A stretch of DNA of 59,935 nucleotides from a bacterium (GTDB taxonomy: Bacteria; SZUA-79; Acidulodesulfobacterales; Acidulodesulfobacteraceae). Made by a program: the position numbers and the translations under genes. Below are positions 53,133-59,935 of this stretch, piece by piece. How positions within the stretch are numbered: position 1 is the first letter of the stretch; the number at the start of each line of letters is the position of its first letter. Under the pieces are notes generated by a model. It saw only the letters and a list, made by a program, of their open reading frames with translations, was not told where the DNA came from and ran no database searches. Location: assembly GCA_021788495.1 (NCBI GenBank), contig JAJYKQ010000001.1, positions 1 through 59,935 on the forward strand, in the 5' to 3' direction.

Positions 53133-54013
53133 ATTCCAGCCTCTTTTCTGTCCTCGTATATTTTTTTAAGGTATGAAACCAATCCGCTTCTGTCGCCCGT
53201 TTCTATAAGACCTTTTATTGAATTTGCCGAAGCTATAAAATTATCTAAAGAAGAAATAATATTTTCATCGTTCATAAGAAATATATCCGTCCATAAATCT
53301 GGAGAAGATGAAGCTATTCTCGTGGAGTCTTTAAAGCCGCCGCCTATAAAACTTGCAAATGAAGAAAATTTCTTATTCTTAGCATGCGAAAGCGCGGTAT
53401 CCGACAGCAAAAAAGCTACGAGATGGGGGAAATGGCTCGTATAAGCGGTTATTTCATCGTGCGCTTCGGCTTCGGTAAAAATAACTTCCATATTTAACGA
53501 TTTCCAAAATCCCGCTATTTTTTCTATATTAAAACTGCGCTCTTTGTCGGCATAGTCTCCGCTTTCTTTTATTACAATGCATTTTTTAGCGTCAAAAAGA
53601 GAAAAATCGGCATTTTCCGGTCCTGATTTATCGGAACCGCACATAGGATGAGAACCTACGAAATTAGTCAAATTATTTTTTTTAGCCTTAGCTTCTATCG
53701 GCTTTTTTACGCTTCCTATATCGGTGATTAAAGCACTGGCGGCAAAAAAATCCGCGTATTTATCTAAAAACGATACGATAGACGACGGCGGAACGCACAT
53801 TATTACGAGCGAATCTTTCGAAGAATCGTCATTAAATCCCTCGGAATCCAAGTTTAACTGTTCGTCTATTATTCCTCTTGAAATACAATAATCTATATTT
53901 TTCTCCGCTATGTCGTATCCTTTGACCGTCGTTCCGGCAAATTTACTCTTTACGGCGCCGGCCAAAGAGGCGCCCATAAAACCGAGCCCTATTATTTTAA
54001 TCTCTTTAAACAT
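53129..54013 (-). CDS. tyrA: Prephenate dehydrogenase
   Basis: TyrA oxidises prephenate (or arogenate) to the tyrosine precursor. It has 294 residues. The Rossmann motif IIGLGFMGASLAGAV is at the N-terminus, and the prephenate-site motif GSHPMCGSDKSGPENAD follows at about 128-144. HFPHLVAFLLSDTA and GGGFKDSTRIA are also characteristic. There is no ACT or chorismate mutase domain. Its stop overlaps the aroA TTG. Prephenate versus arogenate specificity cannot be told. Confidence 0.92.
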   Translation of the reverse strand: MFKEIKIIGLGFMGASLAGAVKSKFAGTTVKGYDIAEKNIDYCISRGIIDEQLNLDSEGFNDDSSKDSLVIMCVPPSSIVSFLDKYADFFAASALITDIGSVKKPIEAKAKKNNLTNFVGSHPMCGSDKSGPENADFSLFDAKKCIVIKESGDYADKERSFNIEKIAGFWKSLNMEVIFTEAEAHDEITAYTSHFPHLVAFLLSDTALSHAKNKKFSSFASFIGGGFKDSTRIASSSPDLWTDIFLMNDENIISSLDNFIASANSIKGLIETGDRSGLVSYLKKIYEDRKEAGI

Positions 54014-54041
54014 AGTTATAATTAATAATTACTGTAACAGG

Positions 54042-54074
54042 CGAGGAAAAAGGCGTTAATATTTTATTTCCTCG
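54042..54074 (-). terminator. Possible hairpin between aroF and tyrA
   Basis: CGAGGAAA pairs with TTTCCTCG across about 17 nt (54042-54049 and 54067-54074). There is no clear T-run, so a terminator role is doubtful; it abuts a REP-like copy. Confidence 0.3.
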
Positions 54075-54075
54075 A

Positions 54076-54130
54076 ACAACCCCGTCGGCCTTTGGCCGAC
54101 ACCACTCCTTTTTCAAAGGAGGGGAGCTAA
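54076..54130. repeat. REP-like palindromic repeat, copy 6
   Basis: ACAACCCCGTCGGCC, GGCCGACACCACTCC and a TTTTTCAAAGGAGGGG arm ending in AGCTAA. It ends 4 nt before the aroF stop (minus-strand view). Confidence 0.7.
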
Positions 54131-54133
54131 CGA

Positions 54134-55153
54134 TTATATATTCCTGCCTATAGCTTTTGCTACCGCTCTCGCTTTCTTTACTAATTCGTCGAAAGTATCG
54201 TATTTTAAAGACTGCGCTCCGTCGGAAAAAGCTTTTTCAGGTATGGGATGGACTTCTATCATAAGTCCGTCCGCTCCTACCGCAACCGCGGCAAGAGAAA
54301 GCGCTTCGACGTAATACCAGACTCCTGCGGCATGAGAAGGATCCACTATTACGGGAAGATGCGAAAGTCTTTTAAGCACCGGCACGGCGCTTAAATCGAG
54401 AGTGTTTCTGGTGGAAGTTTCATAAGTCCTTATTCCTCTTTCGCATAATATCACCTGTTCGTTGCCGTTAGACATAATATATTCGGCGGACATCAAAAAT
54501 TCCTGAATGGTGGAACACAAACCTCTTTTGAGAATTACCGGCTTGTTCACTTTACCTACTTCCTGAAGCAGTCTGAAATTCTGCATATTTCTTGCGCCTA
54601 CCTGTATAATATCGGCATAAGAACATATAAGGTCTAAATCCCTAGGATCCATTACCTCGGTTGCGACTAAAAGTCCCGTTTTCTTTCTCGCTTCGCTTAA
54701 ATATTTAAGCCCTTCTTCGCCGAGTCCCTGAAATGTATAAGGGCTCGTTCTGGGTTTAAATGCTCCGCCCCTTAATATCTTGGCGCCTGATTTTTTTATA
54801 TTTTCGGCGATTTCGGTAAGGTTTTCGAGATTTTCTACGGCGCAAGGCCCCGCTATAACCGCTATATCGTCCCCGCCTATTTCTATATTTCCTATTTTAA
54901 ATACGCTTCTTTCTTTACCCATCTCCTTTGAAGCAAGTTTATAGGGTTTGGAAATTCTTATCGCCTTATCGACTCCCGCGAGCGCTTCCGCCTCTTCAAA
55001 AAAAGCTTTGACCGCATCTTCATGCCCTATGCATCCTATAATAGTTACGTCGGCTCCCTCAGAAATATGCGGTTTTAATCCCGCCTGCTCTATTTTGCTA
55101 AGAATATAATCGACATCATCCTTAGTCGCCCCTTTTTTTAAAACTAAAATCAT
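54134..55153 (-). CDS. aroF: DAHP synthase, regulatory-domain (AroA-beta/FL) type
   Basis: The first shikimate-pathway enzyme, joining PEP and erythrose 4-phosphate. It has 339 residues. A ferredoxin-like N-terminal domain (about 1-70, [18 protein letters not shown]) provides Tyr/Phe feedback control in this subtype. The catalytic barrel has [37 protein letters not shown] and DPSHAAG. AAGGAGG lies 8 nt before the ATG. It lies between hisC and tyrA. Confidence 0.93.
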   Translation of the reverse strand: MILVLKKGATKDDVDYILSKIEQAGLKPHISEGADVTIIGCIGHEDAVKAFFEEAEALAGVDKAIRISKPYKLASKEMGKERSVFKIGNIEIGGDDIAVIAGPCAVENLENLTEIAENIKKSGAKILRGGAFKPRTSPYTFQGLGEEGLKYLSEARKKTGLLVATEVMDPRDLDLICSYADIIQVGARNMQNFRLLQEVGKVNKPVILKRGLCSTIQEFLMSAEYIMSNGNEQVILCERGIRTYETSTRNTLDLSAVPVLKRLSHLPVIVDPSHAAGVWYYVEALSLAAVAVGADGLMIEVHPIPEKAFSDGAQSLKYDTFDELVKKARAVAKAIGRNI

Positions 55154-55232
55154 CTATTTCTCCTCCTTGAATCAAATTTTATTTATATAGTTTAGATTAA
55201 TATTTTATCTTATATTGAAATAATTGTAAAAT

Positions 55233-56327
55233 TTATTTCAATGCTTTAACGAGCTTAAGGTTTTCTTTGTGCGTCCCTATGGTAATTCTAATCATATCGG
55301 TATAGCCGAACCTGTCCATAGGCCTTACGATAACGCCTGCATTCAGAAGTTTTTCCGATATTTCGGCGGCTTTTCGCCCTTTTAATTTCACGAGTATAAA
55401 ATTCGCTCCGGTTTCGACGAACTCTAAACCTGCTTTTTTAAATTCGCCGTAAAGATATTTCTTTTCGGTTTCGTTGGTAGTTATTACTTTTTTAAGATAT
55501 TCGGCATCGTTTAAAGCTGCTGCGGCTGCGGACAGAGAAAGAGAATTTACGTTAAAAGGCTCCCTGACCCTGTCCATAAGAGAAATTAAATTTTTATCAC
55601 CTATTCCGTAGCCTATCCTTAGTCCGGCAAGTCCGTAAACCTTGGAAAAAGTGCGAAGAACTAAAACGTTTGGAAAGTCGGATATGCTTACGTCTTCGGC
55701 AAGAGACCTGCCTATATATTCTATGTAAGCTTCATCGACTATTATTAAAACGTCGTCTTTAATCTTTTTAATAAAATTTATAATTTTATCGTTAGAATAA
55801 AACGTTCCGGTAGGATTATTAGGGTTAGATATAAAAACTACTTTTGTTTTTGCGTCGATAAGTTTATAGATGTCGTCTAAATCGAGAGCGTAATCTTTTA
55901 GTTTGCTTATTTTTAATTTTATTCCGAGCTGTTCGCCTGCAAGATAATATGCCACGAAAGACGGAAAAGGCGATACTATATTTTCGTCTCTTTCGCAAAA
56001 AGTTCTGACGGCGATATCTATAAGTTCGTTGGAACCGTTTCCGAGTATAAAATTTTCCGAAGCAAGCTTGACGCCGTTAGAAAAAAATTTAACCAATTCC
56101 TGTTTTAAATAAAAACCGGAGCCGTCTGGATATCTGTTTAAGTTTTTAAGAGCGGATTTAATTGCTTTTAAAGCCAAAGGAGACGGTCCTAGCGGGTTTT
56201 CGTTAGACGCAAGTTTGACTATATTTTTAATTCCTTTCTCTCTTTCGACTTCTTCTATAGGTTTTCCCGGAATGTAAGGATTTATTTTATAAATATAATC
56301 CGGCGCTTTTACGTTAAAACTTTTCAT
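55233..56327 (-). CDS. hisC: Histidinol-phosphate / aromatic aminotransferase
   Basis: This 364-residue PLP enzyme has the lysine in LRTFSKVYGLAGLRIGYG, ISNPNNPTGTF and the HisC-typical start YIPGKPIEEVEREKGI. HisC homologues placed in the aro operon commonly act as aromatic transaminases. No other his genes are present, so that role is likely here, though histidine synthesis may share it. It heads the cluster hisC-aroF-tyrA-aroA. Confidence 0.88.
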   Translation of the reverse strand: MKSFNVKAPDYIYKINPYIPGKPIEEVEREKGIKNIVKLASNENPLGPSPLALKAIKSALKNLNRYPDGSGFYLKQELVKFFSNGVKLASENFILGNGSNELIDIAVRTFCERDENIVSPFPSFVAYYLAGEQLGIKLKISKLKDYALDLDDIYKLIDAKTKVVFISNPNNPTGTFYSNDKIINFIKKIKDDVLIIVDEAYIEYIGRSLAEDVSISDFPNVLVLRTFSKVYGLAGLRIGYGIGDKNLISLMDRVREPFNVNSLSLSAAAAALNDAEYLKKVITTNETEKKYLYGEFKKAGLEFVETGANFILVKLKGRKAAEISEKLLNAGVIVRPMDRFGYTDMIRITIGTHKENLKLVKALK

Positions 56328-56390
56328 AAAAAATTCCGTCCCTTTTATTTTTATATTATTTTATTAATATTAAAACGAGATAGCTATATT

Positions 56391-57047
56391 TTATTTATGC
56401 GAACCGGTAAATTTTAGCGTAGCGGCGGGTTTTTTAACCGAATAATCTTTAGGCTTAGCCGTTTTCTTGATATCTTCGAGCGTATTTTGGGCTATCGACC
56501 TTTCATATATTCTGACCCAGGCGCAATCCATATTTTCGTCTATTTCGCATTTATAATTTTTCATGCCTCCGCAAGGTCCGTTCAGCAAACCTTTAGGACA
56601 GAGAGTCACGGGGCATATTCCGCCCGTTTCGTTAAGCACGCAGTTGCCGCACAAAGAGCACATCTCTTTAAGCGAAGACAGGTTTTCGATATTTCCAAGA
56701 AACATCGTATCCACGCCGGAAACGACTTTTATATTTTCGGGCAGAGCCGATACGGCGGACTGCACTCCGCTTCCGCATGAAAGAACAAGGACGGACTGAA
56801 CTTTGGATAAACCGTCTTTATTGTCTCTTACCGCTTTTCTTACTTTCTGGATATGGCACATTGCGTCTATAACGTATATACCTTCGACGGCAATATTCCT
56901 GTCGGTTAAAATTTTCGCCATAGCTTCGACTTCTTTCGGCCCTCCCGTTCTGGAAGTATCGGAACATATGCCGCAGCCGAAAATAAAAACAGAGCCTCTT
57001 ATTTTCTTTAGTATATCGTCTAAATCTTTTTGTTTAGATACTATCAT
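56391..57047 (-). CDS. metV: MetV-like methylenetetrahydrofolate reductase partner protein
   Basis: The 218 residues are Cys-rich. The C-terminal motif CPKGLLNGPCGG followed by DCAWVRIYER is the signature of the MTHFR C-terminal/MetV family, and CSLCGNCVLNE is a zinc or Fe-S-like site. MetV pairs with MetF in Wood-Ljungdahl methylene-THF reductases. metF is not in the window, but folD and por genes lie next door, so a C1 role is very likely. It is separated from folD by a MITE-like element. Confidence 0.82.
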   Translation of the reverse strand: MIVSKQKDLDDILKKIRGSVFIFGCGICSDTSRTGGPKEVEAMAKILTDRNIAVEGIYVIDAMCHIQKVRKAVRDNKDGLSKVQSVLVLSCGSGVQSAVSALPENIKVVSGVDTMFLGNIENLSSLKEMCSLCGNCVLNETGGICPVTLCPKGLLNGPCGGMKNYKCEIDENMDCAWVRIYERSIAQNTLEDIKKTAKPKDYSVKKPAATLKFTGSHK

Positions 57048-57067
57048 AAGTTATTTTTATGTTTTAT

Positions 57068-57160
57068 CGGAAAATGTGTCAGATTAATTTTTTTTGCAAG
57101 AAAATTTTATTCAAGTTGATTTGTTTCGTATGCAAAAAAATAAAATCTGACACATTTTCG
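57068..57160. repeat. MITE-like element, best-preserved copy E
   Basis: The left end AAAATGTGTCAGATTAATTT and the right end (reverse complement) AAAATGTGTCAGATTTTATT continue to TTTTTGCA on both sides, about 28-31 bp of terminal inverted repeat around a short core (93 bp in total). It lies between metV and folD and encodes nothing. Confidence 0.75.
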
Positions 57161-57180
57161 TAACTATTATGTTTAGTTGC

Positions 57181-58065
57181 CTACGGCTTTATATTAATTC
57201 CCGATTTTATCGAAGCCGATTTTACCGTATTTTCCATTAAAACTGCGACGGTCAGCGGTCCTACGCCGCCTGGTACAGGCGTTATTTTTGAAACTTTATT
57301 TATTACTTTTTCAAAATTTACGTCTCCGCAAAGCTTTCCGTTAATATTTGAAATGCCTACGTCTATCACTACCGCGCCGTCTTTAACGTATTCTTGGTCT
57401 ATAAGATGCGCTTTGCCTGTAGCAGATATTAAAACGTCGGCTTTTGAAGCTATATATTTCACGTCTTTGGTAAAAATATTTAAAGAAGAAACGGTTGCGT
57501 GCCTGTTCATAAGCATAATGGCAAGCGGCTTGCCTACAATGTTGCTCTGTCCGATGACGACGCAATTTTTTCCTTTAACGGAAATATCGTAAAAATCAAG
57601 CATTTTTAATATGCCGTAAGGTGTGCAGGGATAAAAAGCGGCGTTTTCGGTAAAAATCTTACCGACGTTTAAAGGATGAAACCCGTCCACGTCCTTAGAA
57701 GGATTAATTGCTTCCATTATTTTTTTTTCGTCTATGCGGGGGGGAAGCGGAAGCTGTACCAGAATACCGTGAATTAAAGGATCGTTATTTAATTCGTAGA
57801 TTTTATTTAAAAGCTCTATTTCGGTTAAAGATGCTGGGTAAATATCTTTTTTAGATAATATTCCGCATCTTTTCGCCGCAAGTTGCTTATTCCGGACGTA
57901 AACTTCGGAAGCAGGATTATCTCCTACGAGTATAACTGCAATAGCCGGAACTATGCCGTTTTTCTTTAACTTTATTACATTTTCCGATATGGAAGATTCA
58001 ATGTTTTTTGCGATAAGCCTTCCGTCGATTATCTTTTTTTGGATATCGGAATTATCGGAAATCAT
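57181..58065 (-). CDS. folD: Bifunctional methylene-THF dehydrogenase / methenyl-THF cyclohydrolase
   Basis: FolD interconverts methylene-, methenyl- and formyl-THF. It has 294 residues. Motifs: YVRNKQLAAKRCGI (catalytic Lys/Tyr), LVQLPLPPRIDEKKI, DVDGFHPLNVGKI and IGQSNIVGKPLAIMLMNR for NAD(P) binding. Its ATG overlaps the porB stop by 1 nt (TAATG). The MetV neighbour suggests it feeds a Wood-Ljungdahl-type branch. Confidence 0.95.
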   Translation of the reverse strand: MISDNSDIQKKIIDGRLIAKNIESSISENVIKLKKNGIVPAIAVILVGDNPASEVYVRNKQLAAKRCGILSKKDIYPASLTEIELLNKIYELNNDPLIHGILVQLPLPPRIDEKKIMEAINPSKDVDGFHPLNVGKIFTENAAFYPCTPYGILKMLDFYDISVKGKNCVVIGQSNIVGKPLAIMLMNRHATVSSLNIFTKDVKYIASKADVLISATGKAHLIDQEYVKDGAVVIDVGISNINGKLCGDVNFEKVINKVSKITPVPGGVGPLTVAVLMENTVKSASIKSGINIKP

Positions 58066-58961
58066 TACATTAATCCATAACGCTCGATATTTTCGTCGGC
58101 CATTTTTTGAATTTTTTCAATTTCGGCCCTGCCTGCGTCGTCTTTAAACAAGTGTTTAAATCTTCCCTGCAGTTTAAGATATTCTTCAACGGCAACTTTC
58201 TTGCTTATTTTTTTGACCGAAATTATTTTATCGTATTCCGCTTCGAATAACGGATAAAGTCCTGTCTGGACTGCAAGCTGAGCAAGTTTTACCGAATATT
58301 TAGGTTCGTATTTCCATCCAGGAACGCACGGAACGTCAACCTGCAAATATTTTGCGCCCTTTATAGCCATAGCTTTTTTAACCTTTTTCTGAAGGTCCAT
58401 CGGATAACCCGCAGACGAAACAGCCGTGTATGGAATTCTGTGAGCCATCGCAATTTCAGGCATATATTTTTTAGGCCTGTTATTTCCGAAAGATTCCTTT
58501 CCCGAAGGACTGGTCGTAGTATATGCGTCGAAAGGCGTTAAGCCGCTTCTCTGGTAACCTGTATTCATATATGCGCCGTTATCGTAACAGATGTATAAAA
58601 TATCGTGATTTCTTTCAAACATTCCGCTAAGAGCCTGAAGCCCGATATCGGCCGTTCCGCCGTCTCCGCCCTGGGCAATAACATTAATTCCGTCTTTTTT
58701 GCCCATATATTTAAGCGCTGCTTCTACACCCGATGCTACCGCCGCCGAATTTTCAAACAAAGAATGTATCCACGGAATTTTCCATGAAGATTCCGGCCAG
58801 CGGGTCGAAAAGACCTCAAGGCATCCGGTAGCGCTGGTAGCTATCGTGTTTTTACCGAGAATTTCCATTATAAGCTTTACGCTCATAGACTGGGCGCATC
58901 CCGAACAGCCAGTATGGCCCATGGTAAAAAGTTCGTTATGAGTTTCTTCTTTAGTCAGCAT
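58065..58961 (-). CDS. porB: Pyruvate:ferredoxin oxidoreductase beta subunit
   Basis: The TPP-binding subunit of a 2-oxoacid:ferredoxin oxidoreductase. It has 298 residues. The [4Fe-4S] Cys motif is GHTGCSGCAQ, the TPP/Mg motif is GGDGGTADIGLQ with YDNGAYMNTGYQRSG, and a C-terminal VPCVPGWKYEP matches PorB. It catalyses pyruvate to acetyl-CoA with CO2 and reduced ferredoxin, reversible in CO2-fixing anaerobes. The partial porA follows upstream, and folD follows downstream. Confidence 0.93.
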   Translation of the reverse strand: MLTKEETHNELFTMGHTGCSGCAQSMSVKLIMEILGKNTIATSATGCLEVFSTRWPESSWKIPWIHSLFENSAAVASGVEAALKYMGKKDGINVIAQGGDGGTADIGLQALSGMFERNHDILYICYDNGAYMNTGYQRSGLTPFDAYTTTSPSGKESFGNNRPKKYMPEIAMAHRIPYTAVSSAGYPMDLQKKVKKAMAIKGAKYLQVDVPCVPGWKYEPKYSVKLAQLAVQTGLYPLFEAEYDKIISVKKISKKVAVEEYLKLQGRFKHLFKDDAGRAEIEKIQKMADENIERYGLM

Positions 58962-59010
58962 AATTTTATGTTCCTATTTTTTAGTTTTATTTTTTCGGAC
59001 ATTATAGATA

Positions 59011-59935
59011 CTACTGAGACAGTCCTATAAATTCGCCGTCCACGTTTTCTTCTTTTTCGGCTCTTTCTACGAGGTCTTTTATATTTTTCGGCGTAATATC
59101 CCTGCCGCCGAGACCAATGGTATAGCCGTTTACGTTTACCGTATTAATTTTATGCTTGAACAGCGAATCTCTTATTTCTACGGAAAGAATTCCGCCTTTT
59201 CCAGGACAGGTCGCCTTTTCTACCACTATAACATTTTTAACGTTTTTTAAGGCATTAACTATTTCTTCTTCAGGAAACGGCCTGAATGAACGGACTTTAA
59301 GAACGCCGATCTTTTTTCCTGATTCCCTTAACTCGTCCACTACGTCTTTTATAGTGCCGAGAACCGAACCCATGGCGACTATTACGGTTTGAGCGTCGTC
59401 CATTTTGTATGCGTCCGTCAATCCGCCGTAAAATCTGCCGAACATATCATTAAATTCTTTTGCTGCGTTTATTATAGTCTTTGCGGAATATTTCATCGCA
59501 TTATACATATTGTATCTAGATTCCATATAAACCGACGGCTCTCCGAGCGTGCCGAAAGAATATGGATTTTCTACGTCCAATTTGTATTCCATATTAATAG
59601 GAGGAAGATATTCCCTGACCTTATCTATGCTGTCTATGGTTTCTACTACTTCAAAAGTATGGGTCAATACGAACCCGTCCACGTTTACTATTACCGGAAG
59701 CATAACGTCCCTGTTTTCGGCTATTTTAAAAGCCTGAATATGCATATCGTAGGCTTCCTGGTTATTCTCGGCTACGAGCATTATAGCGCCCGTATCTCTT
59801 ATAGCCATAGCGTCCTGCATATCGTTCCATATATTTATCGGCGCCGAAATCGCCCTGTTGGCTAACGTCATAACGACGGGAAGCCTCATACCTGCAATAT
59901 TATAAATTACTTCTTCCATATACAGCAAGCCCTGC
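59011..59935 (-). CDS. porA: Pyruvate:ferredoxin oxidoreductase alpha subunit, partial (cut by window edge)
   Basis: The C-terminal 308 residues or so of PorA run off the right edge in frame (visible start QGLLYMEEVIYNIAG); the N-terminus is missing. Conserved features are the core MRLPVVMTLANRAISAPINI, MAIRDTGAIMLVAEN, FVLTHTFEVVETID, the domain II motif VAMGSVLGTIKDVVDELR, and the GVLKVRSFRPFPEEEI segment. It lies 49 nt upstream of porB. PorD and PorG would be expected beyond the window. 2-oxoglutarate:ferredoxin oxidoreductase (KorA) is less likely given VYMESRYN and the PorB partner. Confidence 0.88.
   Translation of the reverse strand, partial: QGLLYMEEVIYNIAGMRLPVVMTLANRAISAPINIWNDMQDAMAIRDTGAIMLVAENNQEAYDMHIQAFKIAENRDVMLPVIVNVDGFVLTHTFEVVETIDSIDKVREYLPPINMEYKLDVENPYSFGTLGEPSVYMESRYNMYNAMKYSAKTIINAAKEFNDMFGRFYGGLTDAYKMDDAQTVIVAMGSVLGTIKDVVDELRESGKKIGVLKVRSFRPFPEEEIVNALKNVKNVIVVEKATCPGKGGILSVEIRDSLFKHKINTVNVNGYTIGLGGRDITPKNIKDLVERAEKEENVDGEFIGLSQ

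Noticed and set aside
1..59935. CRISPR arrays, rRNA, tRNA, prophage or intact insertion sequences
   Set aside because: No regularly spaced repeats, no tRNA-like arms in the gaps, and no transposase, integrase or phage gene among the supported frames.

Overview
The window is AT-rich (clearly below 40% GC by eye), densely coded and almost entirely transcribed from the minus strand. Only speH, ispF, ispD and one small membrane protein gene lie on the plus strand. The gene set suggests a strictly or mainly anaerobic Gram-negative bacterium of the former Deltaproteobacteria type. The signs are a pyruvate:ferredoxin oxidoreductase next to FolD and a MetV-like protein (C1/Wood-Ljungdahl-type chemistry), futalosine-type menaquinone genes (mqnE with ubiX/ubiA/ubiD homologues), SelB, a fused siroheme decarboxylase (AhbA-AhbB), CarD, CheV, ExbB/ExbD, LapA and lipoprotein or cytochrome export signals. 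A low-GC lineage such as the acid-mine-drainage Sva0485/Acidulodesulfobacterales group would fit, but that placement is inference.

Layout. 1-211: left edge, an incomplete nucleotidyltransferase (MNT) reading frame and a truncated HEPN fragment. 211-4179: a large membrane GGDEF-EAL protein. 4412-13503: nadB, a lipoprotein, pyrE and the purine block purF-purL-purQ-purS-purB. 13673-15817: exbD, exbB and ahbA-ahbB under a strong sigma-70-like promoter. 15992-17581: two tandem monohaem cytochromes c and the divergent speH. 17578-21980: folK, dapL, bioD, a peptidoglycan-binding protein and cheV. 22145-26685: an old-yellow-enzyme family reductase, ispF, ispD, a PIN/TRAM membrane protein and carD. 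26831-33094: mqnE, ubiX, ubiA, ubiD and selB. 33238-40770: a proteostasis block (degP, clpB, a DUF1844 gene, a divergent ClpA-like ATPase, hsp20). 40886-48911: a small membrane protein, an exported protein, hflX, miaA, pgi, cca, lapA, a HIT protein and sppA. 48914-56327: rpsA, ispH and the aromatic cluster aroA-tyrA-aroF-hisC. 56391-59935: metV, folD, porB and partial porA.

How the genes work together. There is no prophage, CRISPR array, rRNA or tRNA that I can see, and most of the window is conserved housekeeping. The aromatic cluster, the menaquinone cluster (which branches from chorismate), the MEP isoprenoid genes (ispD, ispF, ispH) and the prenyltransferase together feed quinone synthesis. 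AhbA-AhbB feeds haem synthesis, which the cytochromes need. The Hsp20/Clp/ClpB/DegP block is a stress-proteostasis operon pair separated by a textbook terminator, and degP has an almost perfect sigma-54 (-24/-12) promoter.

The least ordinary content is non-coding. Two interlocking families of short dispersed repeats fill the longer intergenic gaps: a palindromic GC-rich REP-like element, and a roughly 80-95 bp MITE-like element with terminal inverted repeats reading GTCAGATT. They can abut or nest. In two places, a conserved flank beside the MITE supplies the stop codon of unrelated genes (exbD and aroA). Together with the sigma-54 degP promoter, the ClpA-like ATPase with altered pore loops and the HEPN/MNT remnant, these are the observations most worth following. 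I did not find a clearly new multi-gene system.
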